This document shows, piece after piece, positions 47,026 through 56,467 of a DNA stretch of 64,000 nt. Position numbers and translations under genes: made by a program. The stretch comes from Deltaproteobacteria bacterium (GTDB taxonomy: Bacteria; Myxococcota_A; Polyangia; Nannocystales; Nannocystaceae). The DNA is taken from the NCBI GenBank assembly GCA_016709225.1, contig JADJEE010000002.1, forward strand, positions 310,001-374,000, read 5' to 3'. The notes beneath the pieces were generated by a model that was not told the DNA's origin, did not search any database, and saw only the letters and a list, made by a program, of their open reading frames with translations. The first letter of the stretch is position 1. Each line of letters starts with the position of its first letter.

Positions 47026-50000
47026 ATGTTCGTACGACCCCTCGAGGTGCAACTGTGCTGGTCCGACCGGGACCGTGAGTCGGTGGGTCCGCTCGCACGC
47101 GAGCTATACGAGTTCCTCGATCGGCCGCCTGGCGACGACCCGGTGCTGCGGCCGGGTCTCGGCATCGCAACCCGTATCGGATGCGACGCGATCCGCCTGG
47201 TCCAGGCACTGCGCGTCGGCGCGCTGGCCACCGTCGGCGTGCGTGTCGTGGTCGCGATGCTCGCATCGGCCGGCTATGCCGACGCCGGGTTTCGCGCCGC
47301 GATCGAGCAGCTCGCGGCCAACGACGGCGACGACCTCGTGCTCGTGCCGGTCGTGCTCGACCCCCGTTGGCTCGACGCGCTGTCGTCAGTGCGCGGCCGC
47401 ACGATCGAGCTCTCCGCGCAAGCGCGCAGCGAAGACGACCGACGGTGGTCGCTCGGGGTCCACGTCGGCATCGAGGTCGCGCGCGCACTGCTCGGACCGG
47501 CGGGTATCGACGCGTGTCCGCAGATCTCGATCAGCCACGCCGCCGTCGACCAGCTCGCGAATGATCACCTCGCCGCGCGTCTCCACGAGCACCTCGTCAC
47601 CCGCACCGCCATGCGCTGCGAGTTCAACGATCGCGACGAGGCCCGCGCGCAGCAGCTGCGGTCGCGGCTCCGCTCGTCGCCACGGGACGCGCTGCTGCTG
47701 GTGATTCGCACCGACGCCTGGTCGGAGAGCCCGTGGTGCACCGAGGAGCTACTGGTCGCAAAGAGCGAGCGCGTGCCCATCTTGACGGTCCTCGCGACCA
47801 CCGCCGGTGAGCCGCGAGCCTCCGCGTATGCCGGCAACCACCGCACGGTGCACTGGCAGGCCGGACGCGAGTGGGAGGTCGCGGGCCGCTGCGTGCAGGC
47901 ATGGCTGCAGCACCATCACTTTCTCGCATTCGGGCGCGCGGCGCTCGAGCTGGCGGGGCTGCCCCAGGACAGCACGGTGCTGTCGCGTCGACCGGAGCTG
48001 TTGGACCTCTCGGCCGACCCCCGCGCCCTCGTGGTCTATCCCGATCCCCCGATGCCCGAGGCCGAGCGCGACGTGCTGCGGGCGCTGCGGCCCGACGTAC
48101 GCATCGCAACCCCGAGCACGCTGTTCGGACGCGTACTCCTCGACCGCGACACTGCACCGCCGCTGTGTGGCATGACACTCGCCTTCTCGCTCTCACCGAG
48201 TCCGACCCTCCCGGCGATCGACGAGCTGGTGATCGGCGCAGGGCTCACGCAGACCCACGCACAGGATGCCCTTGCGGCGATCGTGCTCGCGAGCGTGCAC
48301 AGTGGCGCGCGGGTGTGCTTCGGCGGCGACTTCCGCCGGGGTGGTTTCGCCGAGCGCCTCGGTTTCTTGCTCCAGGCACACCGCCGACTGGGCCTCGTCG
48401 GGCGCCCGCGGCTGCTGTGTTTCCTCGCCGAGGGCCGCCGCTCGGGCGACGCGATCGTCGAGTACGAGCCGTACGAGGTCGCCTCGCCCGTGGGTGCCGA
48501 GGCGTGCGACGACGTCGAGGTCCGCTCCTGCTTGTGGCATCTCGCGATGCGTCGCGCTTCGTCGCAGATGGCCGAGGCGCGGCTGGTGCTCGGTGGGCGG
48601 GTGCGCCCGCGCATCGAAGACGGTGACGGCGGCTACCACGGCGCGTGGCCAGGCGTGCTCGAGGAGGCCTACCGCACCGTCCAGGCCCATCGCGCGCTGT
48701 ATCTGTTGGGCGGCTTTGGAGGCTATGCGGGCGAGCTCGCACGCAGGCTCGACCTCGACCACGATGGCCCCGAGGTCGAGGCCGTCGATGCGCGGGTGGC
48801 CAACCTGCGCGAGCGATTCGAGGCCTCGCGGCTGCAGCTCGCCGCCCGCTCGGATGCCGACCTCGATCTGCTGCTGATCGAAACCAGTGGTCCTTTGCGT
48901 GAGGCGGATCTACGCGCGCGAGTGCGCGATGCTTGGCGACGCTTCATCGCTGGAGATGCGAGCGCGTGGCCCAATGGGCTCGATGTGGCCGAGAACCGCA
49001 CGCTGTTCACGTCGACCGACGAAGTCGAGCTCGCGCAGCTGGTGTTCACCGGCGTGTCACGTCTGCGGCGGCGGGCAGCGCCGGCCGGCGAGATCCGCCT
49101 GCGCTGCTACCACGGCGACATCGCCTCGATCGCCGGCGTGGATGCATACGGGGTGACGCTCTCGCCGGGCTTGGAGCCGGTCGGCGCCTCGGCTGCGCTC
49201 GACGCCCGCTGCGGCGGTCGCCTGCGGCGCGCCGTGCTGGCTCGCGGCGTCGAGGTCGTCGCCGTGCACGGCGCCGCGCTGGCGGGACGCCACGTGATCG
49301 TGGCGACGCTCGAGCTACCGGAAGCCGGCGCGCCGCTGTCGGTCGCCGCCATCGAGGACGCGGCCGCCGCGGTCGGTGGTGCGTGCGCGCGGCTGGGGCT
49401 CACGTCGCTGGCGTGCCCGATCTTCGGCGCCACGCTGGGGATCGCGGTCTCGTCGGCCCTCGATGCCATGCGCCGCGGATTCGATCGCGCCGGAGCACCT
49501 GCGATCGTGACGTTCTGCGAGATCGACGGGGGGCGCGTGGCAGAGTTGCGCGCAGCGCTGCCCGCCGGCGCGTTCCAGGAGCTGCGTGAGGGCCCACTCC
49601 CGAGCGCGCCGCCACGCCGCACGTTGCTGCACCTCGGTGGCCGCGCACCGACGGACGAAACCCCCGGCGTGATCCATGCGCGACTGTTCCGCGACGACCT
49701 CGGCGCGGCGGTGCCCGGCGGTAGCTCGGGTCCGATCGACGCCGACACCTGGACGATCCTGCGTACGCGTGTGTGCACGATGGACGAGGCGCTCGCGCGC
49801 GGACAGCTGCTGTTCGAGCGTCTGCTGCCCGAGAGCGTGCAGCGCGAGCTCTGTGCGGAGCGCGACGGGCTGCTCTCGCTGCTGGTCGATGACGTCGCCG
49901 CCTCGCTGCCGTGGGAGGCGCTCGCCAGCGTCGACCCGAGCTGGACACCCGCGACCTCCGTGCCGTTCTCCCGTCGCATCGCCCTGGGTGACGAGGTCGG

Positions 50001-50640
50001 CACCCCGGCCGCCGCCACGCGGCGCAGCGGCCGACTGAGATTCCTGCTGGTGTTCGATGCCGCGGGTGATCTCGAGGGCGCGCGCGACGAGGCGCTGGCG
50101 GTCCGCACGGCGATGGCGGCCCGCGGCGACGTCGACCTCGTCGCGTTCCAAGGCCCCGCCGCGACGCTCGACGCGGTGACCGCGGCCCTGAGCACGGGGG
50201 CCTTCGACGTGTTCCACTATGCCGGGCACGCGAGGTTCGATCCGACCGCCCCAGAGCGCAGCGGTCTCGAGCTCGCCGACGGCGTGTTCACTGCGGCCCA
50301 CGTCGAAGACGCCCACGTGCCGCGGCTGGTCGTGCTTGGGGCCTGCGAATCGACCCGGCTGCGCGGCCCGTCGTCCGCCACGCCGGCCGTCGTTCCGACC
50401 GCGGCGCGGTGGTCGTTCGCCGAAGGGCTGCTGCGACGCGGCGTGCGATCGATGCTCGGCACCAGCTTCGTCGTGAACGACGACGCGGCCCGCGACTTCG
50501 CGCTCGGCACCTACGGCGGCCTGCTGCGCGGACTGACCCTCGGGCTCGCGGTCCGCGACGCCCGTGCGCGCCTGTTCGGCGCAGGGCGCCCCGACTGGGC
50601 CAACTTCGTGTTGTACGGCGACCACGGCCTGACGCTGTGA
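47026..50640 (+). CDS. TIR-like / TIR / SLOG-like / macro-like / CHAT fusion protein
   Basis: 1,204 residues from ATG 47026. Order: a degenerate TIR-like domain (~4-155: LEVQLCWSDRDRE). A second TIR (~165-260: ISISHAAVDQLAN, with SPWCTEELL holding a probable catalytic Glu at ~241). A SLOG-like Rossmannoid region (~330-575: MTLAFSLSPSP, GARVCFGGDFRRGGF, YLLGGFGGYAGELARRL). A region resembling macro domains (~688-845: CYHGDIASIAGVDAYGV, ACPIFGATLG). A C-terminal CHAT peptidase (~860-1204) with His in FHYAGHAR (H1068) and Cys in VVLGACEST (C1107). TIRs of this type can cleave NAD+, SLOG domains bind such nucleotides, macro domains bind ADP-ribose and CHAT is a caspase-family protease. A self-contained signal-to-protease chain is therefore possible (inference). 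Confidence 0.85.
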   Translation: MFVRPLEVQLCWSDRDRESVGPLARELYEFLDRPPGDDPVLRPGLGIATRIGCDAIRLVQALRVGALATVGVRVVVAMLASAGYADAGFRAAIEQLAANDGDDLVLVPVVLDPRWLDALSSVRGRTIELSAQARSEDDRRWSLGVHVGIEVARALLGPAGIDACPQISISHAAVDQLANDHLAARLHEHLVTRTAMRCEFNDRDEARAQQLRSRLRSSPRDALLLVIRTDAWSESPWCTEELLVAKSERVPILTVLATTAGEPRASAYAGNHRTVHWQAGREWEVAGRCVQAWLQHHHFLAFGRAALELAGLPQDSTVLSRRPELLDLSADPRALVVYPDPPMPEAERDVLRALRPDVRIATPSTLFGRVLLDRDTAPPLCGMTLAFSLSPSPTLPAIDELVIGAGLTQTHAQDALAAIVLASVHSGARVCFGGDFRRGGFAERLGFLLQAHRRLGLVGRPRLLCFLAEGRRSGDAIVEYEPYEVASPVGAEACDDVEVRSCLWHLAMRRASSQMAEARLVLGGRVRPRIEDGDGGYHGAWPGVLEEAYRTVQAHRALYLLGGFGGYAGELARRLDLDHDGPEVEAVDARVANLRERFEASRLQLAARSDADLDLLLIETSGPLREADLRARVRDAWRRFIAGDASAWPNGLDVAENRTLFTSTDEVELAQLVFTGVSRLRRRAAPAGEIRLRCYHGDIASIAGVDAYGVTLSPGLEPVGASAALDARCGGRLRRAVLARGVEVVAVHGAALAGRHVIVATLELPEAGAPLSVAAIEDAAAAVGGACARLGLTSLACPIFGATLGIAVSSALDAMRRGFDRAGAPAIVTFCEIDGGRVAELRAALPAGAFQELREGPLPSAPPRRTLLHLGGRAPTDETPGVIHARLFRDDLGAAVPGGSSGPIDADTWTILRTRVCTMDEALARGQLLFERLLPESVQRELCAERDGLLSLLVDDVAASLPWEALASVDPSWTPATSVPFSRRIALGDEVGTPAAATRRSGRLRFLLVFDAAGDLEGARDEALAVRTAMAARGDVDLVAFQGPAATLDAVTAALSTGAFDVFHYAGHARFDPTAPERSGLELADGVFTAAHVEDAHVPRLVVLGACESTRLRGPSSATPAVVPTAARWSFAEGLLRRGVRSMLGTSFVVNDDAARDFALGTYGGLLRGLTLGLAVRDARARLFGAGRPDWANFVLYGDHGLTL

Positions 50641-50803
50641 TGACCGCGCGACGCCCCGGCTCACGCACGGCGACGCTCCGCCTCACGTGGTCGAGCGTCG
50701 AGCGCAGGCCCGATGGATCCTGAGCGTCGCGCAAGCGCCCTTAGCCAGCGCCCCGCCGATGCTGGCGACGCGGTCGCGCAGGGCGACCCGCGTGCTCCAC
50801 CGG

Positions 50804-51694
50804 CTAGCGCGCCGCCGACGTGACCACGTGCGCGTCGATCCAGTCGCGGATCATCGCGACGATCGGCGCGCGCAGCTCGGCGGGCTCGTTGTGCAGCTCG
50901 TGGTAGTAGCCCTCGAACGTGCGCAGCGTCTGGTCGCGGGTCTTGGCCTCGGGCAGCGCGCCGAAGATGCGCTGGGTCGTGGTGTGATCGACGATGCGAT
51001 CGCCGGTGCCGACGTACCACAGCGACGGCAGGCGGATCTTCGCGGCCTCGCGCTCGACACGGGCGATCGCGGCGTTCATGGCCGCGAACCACCCCGCGGT
51101 CACGACCCCCACGCGCAAGGGATCGGCGACGTAGCGCGCCACGACCTCGGGGTCGCGCGAGACTGCGTCGGCGGGGATGCCCGAGGGCAGCGCCAGCTTG
51201 GGCGCGATGCGGGCGGCGAGCTTGCCGGCGAAGAGCTTGATCGGCGGCACCTTCATGGTCAGGCCCAGCAGCGGGCTCGAGATGATGGCGCCCTTCAGCG
51301 GCAGATCGCGCTCGTGCTCGTGCAGATAGACCAGCGAGATGAGCCCGCCCATCGAGTGGCCGAACAGGAACCACGGCAGGGCCTCGGGCCGCAGCGCCGG
51401 ATCGAGCGCCGCGGCCCGCTCGCGCAGGATCGCCAGCATGTCGTGGGCGTAGTCCTCGAAGCGCTCGACGTGACCGCGGGTGCCGGTCGAGCGACCGAGC
51501 CCGCGGTGATCCATCGCGATCACCAGCCCGCCGTGCTCGACCATCTCGCCGGCCAGCTGCGCGTAGCGCCCGGCATGCTCGGCCCCGCCGTGGGCCATGA
51601 CGATCACGAAGCGCGGAGTCTCGGCGCTGCGCCACACGTCGACGTGCAAGGCGGTGCCATCGGCGACGGTGCACGTGTGCTCGGTGTGCTGCAT
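50804..51694 (-). CDS. Alpha/beta hydrolase, monoacylglycerol lipase-like
   Basis: 296 residues from ATG 51694. Oxyanion region MAHGGAEHAGRY, the DHRGLGRSTGTRGHVERFEDY block characteristic of lysophospholipase/monoacylglycerol lipase family proteins, nucleophile elbow FGHSMGG, an acid in VGTGDRIVDH and catalytic His in YYHELHNEP. Cytosolic, no signal peptide. Likely hydrolyses monoacylglycerols or lysophospholipids. Single gene facing the end of the CHAT gene with 163 bp between. Confidence 0.92.
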   Translation of the reverse strand: MQHTEHTCTVADGTALHVDVWRSAETPRFVIVMAHGGAEHAGRYAQLAGEMVEHGGLVIAMDHRGLGRSTGTRGHVERFEDYAHDMLAILRERAAALDPALRPEALPWFLFGHSMGGLISLVYLHEHERDLPLKGAIISSPLLGLTMKVPPIKLFAGKLAARIAPKLALPSGIPADAVSRDPEVVARYVADPLRVGVVTAGWFAAMNAAIARVEREAAKIRLPSLWYVGTGDRIVDHTTTQRIFGALPEAKTRDQTLRTFEGYYHELHNEPAELRAPIVAMIRDWIDAHVVTSAAR

Positions 51695-51816
51695 CGGTGG
51701 CGGCAAGCGTCGCGCACCTCGTCGCCGCCGCGCAAGCGCCCGAGCGGCCCCCAAGTGGCAGGTCGGCGGGCTACCATGGCGGCAGCATGCGGACCCCAGC
51801 CGCACGGGCCTGACCG

Positions 51817-52578
51817 ATGGGCGCACTGGCGCTACGCCTGGTGTTCGCCGCGCTCGGGGCCGTGCCCGCGGTCGTGATGATGCTGCTGGTCGATCGCCTC
51901 GACCGCACACGCGCGGAGCCGCGTTGGCTGCTGCGCCGCGTCGCGCTGCTCGGCGCGCTGACCATCGTCCCGGTGCTCGGGCTCGAGCTCGCGATGGTGG
52001 TCGCCGGCCTGCCCGCCCGTGGTCACAATCTCGGCACCGGGGTGCTCGCCAGCTTCGTGGTCGCGGCGCTGCCCGAGGAGGCCGGCAAGGCGCTGTGCCT
52101 GCGCTGGCTGATGCGGCACCGCGTGGAGTTCGACGAGCGCATCGACGGCATCGTCTATGGCGCGCGCGCCGGCCTCGGCTTCGCGTTGGTCGAGAACATG
52201 GCGTACTCGCTGACCGCCAAGGACGTGCACGAGTTCGTGGCGCTGTTCGTCGCGCGCGCGTGCCTGTCGGTACCCAACCACGCGACCTACGCGGCCGTGA
52301 TGGGCTACTTCGCCGCGCGCCGCCATCTCGATGGCGTCGGCCCCGGCCTCGTCGGCGGCCTCGCGATCGCGGTGCTGGGTCACGGCCTGTTCGACCTCGG
52401 CCTCACGCTCGCGATGCTCGGCGACGACACGGCCGACGCCGCTGGATTTCTCCTGGGCGTCGCGATCACGCTCGGCGCAGCGGCGACCGGCATCCTCGCC
52501 GTGATCGCGCTGGCCCGGCGTGCCCGCGCGCTCGACCTGCGCGACGCGCTCGCAGCCGCCAGCGCCGAGCGAAGCTAG
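51817..52578 (+). CDS. PrsW-like intramembrane metalloprotease
   Basis: 253 residues with about seven hydrophobic segments. Motifs of the PrsW/CPBP-like group: AALPEEAGKALCLRW (the EE pair), DGIVYGARAGLGFALVENMAY, and His residues in VPNHATYAAVMGYF and GHGLFDLGLTLAM. PrsW proteases act in regulated intramembrane proteolysis of anti-sigma factors. The target is not known; the nearest ECF locus is 9 kb away. The stop overlaps the convergent ftsA stop by four bases. Confidence 0.9.
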   Translation: MGALALRLVFAALGAVPAVVMMLLVDRLDRTRAEPRWLLRRVALLGALTIVPVLGLELAMVVAGLPARGHNLGTGVLASFVVAALPEEAGKALCLRWLMRHRVEFDERIDGIVYGARAGLGFALVENMAYSLTAKDVHEFVALFVARACLSVPNHATYAAVMGYFAARRHLDGVGPGLVGGLAIAVLGHGLFDLGLTLAMLGDDTADAAGFLLGVAITLGAAATGILAVIALARRARALDLRDALAAASAERS

Positions 52579-53846
52579 AACATCTCGCGGACCCAGGCGC
52601 CGAAGCGACGGGCGATGCCCGGCCCCTCGTCGCGCACGCGACGGGGCGTCTCGACCGCGCGCATCGGCTCGTGGGTGGCGCCGAACAGCACCAAGCCCAC
52701 GCCGGTGGCGTACTTCGGGTCGGCGATCACGCCCGCGAAGCCACCCTCGGCCAGGCGCGCGTCGGGCCGCGCTCGGCTGCCGCCGGTCGCCGTCGGCACG
52801 CCGCGGCGCACCGGCATCTGGAAGATGTCCTCGGCGATCTCGAGCATGCCGTCCATCATCGCGGCGCCGCCGGTGAGCACCAGGCCGCTGGCGGCCAGGT
52901 CGGCGCAGCCGCTGGCGAGCAGCTCCTGCTGCGCCATCAAGAAGATCTCCTCGACGCGCGGCTCGATGACCTCGGCCAGGAACCGACGCTTGAACGATCG
53001 CGGCGGTCGCGGGCCCACGCCGGGCACCTCGATCTCCTCGTCGTCCTGCACCATGCTGATGAGCGAGCAGCCGTGCTTGCGCTTGATGGCCTCGGCCTCG
53101 GGCACGCTGGTGCGCAGCCCGTGGGCGACGTCCTGCGTGATGCGATGGCCGCCCAGCACGATCACCGAGGTGAAGACGTTGCTGCCCTCGTAGTAGACCG
53201 CGATGTCGGTGGTGCCACCGCCGATGTCGATCATCACGACGCCGAGGTCACGCTCGTCCTCGTGGAGCACCGCCATCGCGCTGGCGAGCGGCTCGACCAC
53301 CACCTCGACGACATCGAGCGAGGCGCGGTTGCAGCACTTCACGATGTTCTGCACGCTGGTCACCGCGGCGGTGATGACGTGGGCGCGGACCTCCATGCGC
53401 ACGCCGTTCATGCCGATCGGATCGCGGATCTGGCCCTGACCGTCGATGATGTACTCGAGCGGCACGGTGTGGATGATCTGCCGATCGAGCGGGATGTTGA
53501 CCGCCTTGGCCTGCTCGATCACGCGGGCGACGTCGCCGTCCTCGACCTCGCGCGAGCGCATGCTGACCTGGCCGTTGCTGCTGAAGCCGCGGATGTGACC
53601 GCCGGCGATGCCGACGAAGACCGACTGCACGTCGGCCGCCGCCATCTGCTCGGCCTCTTCGATCGCGGCCTGGATGCTCGCGGTGGTGGCCTCGATGTTC
53701 ACCACCACGCCCTGCCGCAGACCGTCGGACGGGCTGGTACCCACGCCGAGGATCTCGACCCCGTTCTGCGTGACCTCGCCGATGATCGCGGCGACCTTGG
53801 TGGTGCCGATATCGAGGCCACAGATGACTTCTCCGACCTGCGCCAT
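52575..53846 (-). CDS. ftsA: Cell division protein FtsA
   Basis: 423 residues. Actin-like ATPase: phosphate 1 VICGLDIGTTKVAAIIG, the 1C domain (NGVEILGVGTSPSDGLRQG, ADVQSVFVGIAGGHI), phosphate 2 MIDIGGGTTDIAVY and adenosine motif VLTGGAAMMDGM. The C-terminal RRFGAWVREMF is the amphipathic membrane-targeting helix. FtsA tethers FtsZ to the membrane. It follows ftsQ with a 12-bp gap. ftsZ is not next in line as in most bacteria but ~4 kb upstream on the same strand. Confidence 0.96.
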   Translation of the reverse strand: MAQVGEVICGLDIGTTKVAAIIGEVTQNGVEILGVGTSPSDGLRQGVVVNIEATTASIQAAIEEAEQMAAADVQSVFVGIAGGHIRGFSSNGQVSMRSREVEDGDVARVIEQAKAVNIPLDRQIIHTVPLEYIIDGQGQIRDPIGMNGVRMEVRAHVITAAVTSVQNIVKCCNRASLDVVEVVVEPLASAMAVLHEDERDLGVVMIDIGGGTTDIAVYYEGSNVFTSVIVLGGHRITQDVAHGLRTSVPEAEAIKRKHGCSLISMVQDDEEIEVPGVGPRPPRSFKRRFLAEVIEPRVEEIFLMAQQELLASGCADLAASGLVLTGGAAMMDGMLEIAEDIFQMPVRRGVPTATGGSRARPDARLAEGGFAGVIADPKYATGVGLVLFGATHEPMRAVETPRRVRDEGPGIARRFGAWVREMF

Positions 53847-53858
53847 GAACCTTCTCCG

Positions 53859-54938
53859 TCAGTGATGCCTGGGAATTCGGGGAACGCGCTTGCGTCGCGG
53901 CTGCGACGCATCGGCGGCTTCGGGGCTGTCGGCCCCGGGGGGAACTTCGGCGGCGGGCTGCAGTGCAGCCTGGGCGGCGCGCTCGTGGGCGTCGATGACG
54001 AGCGCCGGCGCGTCCTTGGCGGGGAAGAAGCTCGCGACCACGCGCTCGTGGGTGGCGTCGTCGGCGTTGTCCTGGCCCTCGAGGTGTGCGACGGCGAGCT
54101 TCTCGGCGTCGTCACCCATCGCGGCACGCAGGGCGTCGAAGCGCGCGAGCGCGGCCCTGACGTCGCCGCGACCGAGTCGCAGCTGGGTGCCGATCTGCGC
54201 GGTGTACAGCGTGACGCCGCCCCACGCGTCGATGTGGATCTCCGACAGCAGCGGTCGCACCTTGCTGCCGTACGCCTCGATGACCTCGAGTGCCCGCGCG
54301 ATGGTTGCATTCGCCACCTCGGGCTCCGCGACGAGCATCGCCGAGGTCACGCCGGTGACGACGGGCAGCTGCCCGCGCTCGCCGACGCCGAGCTGCTTGA
54401 ACGGCTCGCCCTCGCGATTGACGAGCAGCTGGCGGCCGGCCGCCAGCACGGCCACGGCCTCGTGCTCGGTGATCTCGACCCGCAGCGCGTCGGGTAGCTC
54501 GCGGTTCACGACCGCGTGTGCGACCCACGGCTCCGCGGTGACGCGCGTCGCGAGCTCGTCGAGCTGCAGCGACAGGATGTTGGTGCCGGGCTCGAGCGCG
54601 AGCAGCTGCCGCAGGTGCGCCTCGTCGACGTGGGCGGTGGGCTGGAACTGCAGGCCGCGCACCTCGAAGCGCGGCGACGTGGTCGCGTACGCATAGCCCT
54701 CGCGCACACCGACGAGCACACCGTAGGCCAGGCCCACGCAGATGCCGACCCGCAGCCCGAGCCGCAGCGTGCTCCGCAGCACGCGTCGCATGCGGCTCGG
54801 CGGGCGCAGCTCGGCCTTGGCCTCGGCGCGGACGTTGGCCTGCACGACCGTGTCCGCGACCTGCTCGCGCGCCACGCGGCGCACGTTGCCGCCGCGCTTG
54901 GCGGGTCGAGTCTTGCGATCGGTGGCGCGCTTCGACAT
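53859..54938 (-). CDS. ftsQ: Cell division protein FtsQ/DivIB
   Basis: 359 residues. Basic cytoplasmic N-terminus (KRATDRKTRPAKRGGNVRR), one TM helix (LGLRVGICVGLAYGVLVGV, ~55-75), then a POTRA domain FEVRGLQFQPTAHVDEAHLRQLL and the FtsQ beta domain (NILSLQLDELATRVTAEPWV, RELPDALRVEITEHEAVAVL). FtsQ links early and late divisome proteins in the periplasm. The C-terminal ~40 residues are Ala/Pro/Lys-rich. No ddl or mur genes precede it here. Confidence 0.93.
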   Translation of the reverse strand: MSKRATDRKTRPAKRGGNVRRVAREQVADTVVQANVRAEAKAELRPPSRMRRVLRSTLRLGLRVGICVGLAYGVLVGVREGYAYATTSPRFEVRGLQFQPTAHVDEAHLRQLLALEPGTNILSLQLDELATRVTAEPWVAHAVVNRELPDALRVEITEHEAVAVLAAGRQLLVNREGEPFKQLGVGERGQLPVVTGVTSAMLVAEPEVANATIARALEVIEAYGSKVRPLLSEIHIDAWGGVTLYTAQIGTQLRLGRGDVRAALARFDALRAAMGDDAEKLAVAHLEGQDNADDATHERVVASFFPAKDAPALVIDAHERAAQAALQPAAEVPPGADSPEAADASQPRRKRVPRIPRHH

Positions 54939-55117
54939 CGGGGCGTCGGCTCTTCGCGGAGTGCCGCGCGCGGGGCAGCGGCGGGTATCTTGCCCAATAC
55001 CCCCAGTGCGTCAGGCGACGCAAAAAACCGGGTGCCGGCGGGTTTCGCCGGAGATGGAACGCCGAGGCCGGACGAGCCCCGCGTCATCATCGACGGTGTC
55101 GGCCGCAAGGGGCGAGC

Positions 55118-56425
55118 ATGACGATGCGTGGACCCGCGCCGCTCGCGCTGCTCTACTCCGCGGGCTGCCTCTCGGCGCCCTTCGATCCCGCTGCTGGCGG
55201 CGAGTCGAGTTCGACGTCGAGTGCGCCCGAGAGCTCGACGCCGACGGACGACAGCTCGTCCGTCGCCGCATCTGACGACAAGACCGACACGAACAAAACC
55301 AATACCAGCGGTGACACGGGCCTCGGTTCGACGTCGGAGGTCGGCTCGCGCTGCGGCGACGGCGTGCTCGATGCCGACGAGCCATGCGATGACGGCAACG
55401 AACTCGACGCCGACGGTTGCAACCGCGACTGCACGCCATCGGGCGAGGTTCAGTGGGTCCACGCCGAGCCGACCGTGGGGCGCTTGCGCGGCGTCGCAGG
55501 CGACGCGGCGGGCAACACGGTCGCGGTCGGCTACTCGGGAGACTTCATCTACGGCCAAGCGCTCGCCGCGGTGCGCGGACTCGACGCAGACGGCCTGCTG
55601 GCGTTCTCGACCGACGAGGACGCCGGCGACGATGCATCGTTCTCCGACGTGCGCCTCGCCGGGGACGGGACCTACTGGATCTTCGGCACGAGCCCGACAC
55701 GGGGCTGGATCCGCCGGACGCGTGCGGTGGACGCGAGCGACCTCCTGCTGACCGAGATCGACCAGATCCGCGACGCCGATCTCTGCGGTGACGTCGTCGT
55801 GGTGAGCGACGGCGCGCACATCGCTGCGCTCGACGCGGACGCCAACGTCGTGTGGATCCTGGACGCCGGTTATGTCGTCGACGTCGCCGTCGGCGACGGC
55901 GTCGTGTTCGCGCTCGCCGCCGACGACTCGCAGGCCGATCGTCGCGTGCTCGCGTACGACGCCGGCGGGGCGGTCATCGCCGAGGGCACGCCGTTGCTGG
56001 ACGCGAACCCCGACGCCCTCGCGGCCATAGCGGGGCTCGGGGTCGCGGTGGTCGGCCAGCTGTCACCGTCCTCCGACGCCCCGATGGGATTCGTTCGGCT
56101 GTACACACCCCAGCTCGACGTGCAGTGGACCAGCACGCGCGAGGACTCGCGATGGTCGGCGGTGGCCGATGCCGCCGGTGACCTCGTCGTCGCGGGCGCA
56201 GACCTCGGCACGGGCTACGCGCGGCCTGTGATCGCCCGCCTGGACCCGGCCGGCGCGTACCGCTGGGTCACCGAGGTCGAACTCACCCCGCCGTTCGGCG
56301 AGGCCCGGTTCGACGCCGTCGCATCGACCGCCACGGGTCGCGTGGCGGCGTCCGGCTACGCGATCGACTTCGGCGGTCGCTCGGGGTTCGATGCCTACGG
56401 CTACGTCGTCTCACTCTCCCCGTGA
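55118..56425 (+). CDS. DUF4215 lipoprotein with beta-propeller-like body
   Basis: 435 residues from ATG 55118 (ATG 55124 also possible; AAGGGGCGAGC precedes). Lipobox YSAGC, then a Ser/Thr/Asp linker. At ~75-105 a DUF4215 repeat CGDGVLDADEPCDDGNELDADGC (here split: CGDGVLDADEPC, then DDGNELDADGCNRDC). The body (~110-430) shows repeated strand patterns such as TVAVGYSGDFIYG, YWIFGTSPTRGW, VVVVSDGAHIAALD and VVVAGADLGTGYARP, like a WD/SBBP-type propeller. Surface-exposed protein of unknown ligand. Placed between ftsQ and ftsZ on the opposite strand. Confidence 0.8.
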   Translation: MTMRGPAPLALLYSAGCLSAPFDPAAGGESSSTSSAPESSTPTDDSSSVAASDDKTDTNKTNTSGDTGLGSTSEVGSRCGDGVLDADEPCDDGNELDADGCNRDCTPSGEVQWVHAEPTVGRLRGVAGDAAGNTVAVGYSGDFIYGQALAAVRGLDADGLLAFSTDEDAGDDASFSDVRLAGDGTYWIFGTSPTRGWIRRTRAVDASDLLLTEIDQIRDADLCGDVVVVSDGAHIAALDADANVVWILDAGYVVDVAVGDGVVFALAADDSQADRRVLAYDAGGAVIAEGTPLLDANPDALAAIAGLGVAVVGQLSPSSDAPMGFVRLYTPQLDVQWTSTREDSRWSAVADAAGDLVVAGADLGTGYARPVIARLDPAGAYRWVTEVELTPPFGEARFDAVASTATGRVAASGYAIDFGGRSGFDAYGYVVSLSP

Positions 56426-56467
56426 CCGCCGTCGTCCGTAGCGTCATCGACGGGCCCGCAATCCGCA

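Noticed and set aside
51597..54497. 966-codon plus-strand frame opposite ftsA/ftsQ
   Set aside because: Antisense to ftsA and ftsQ, which have full family motifs; the part over PrsW is out of its frame.
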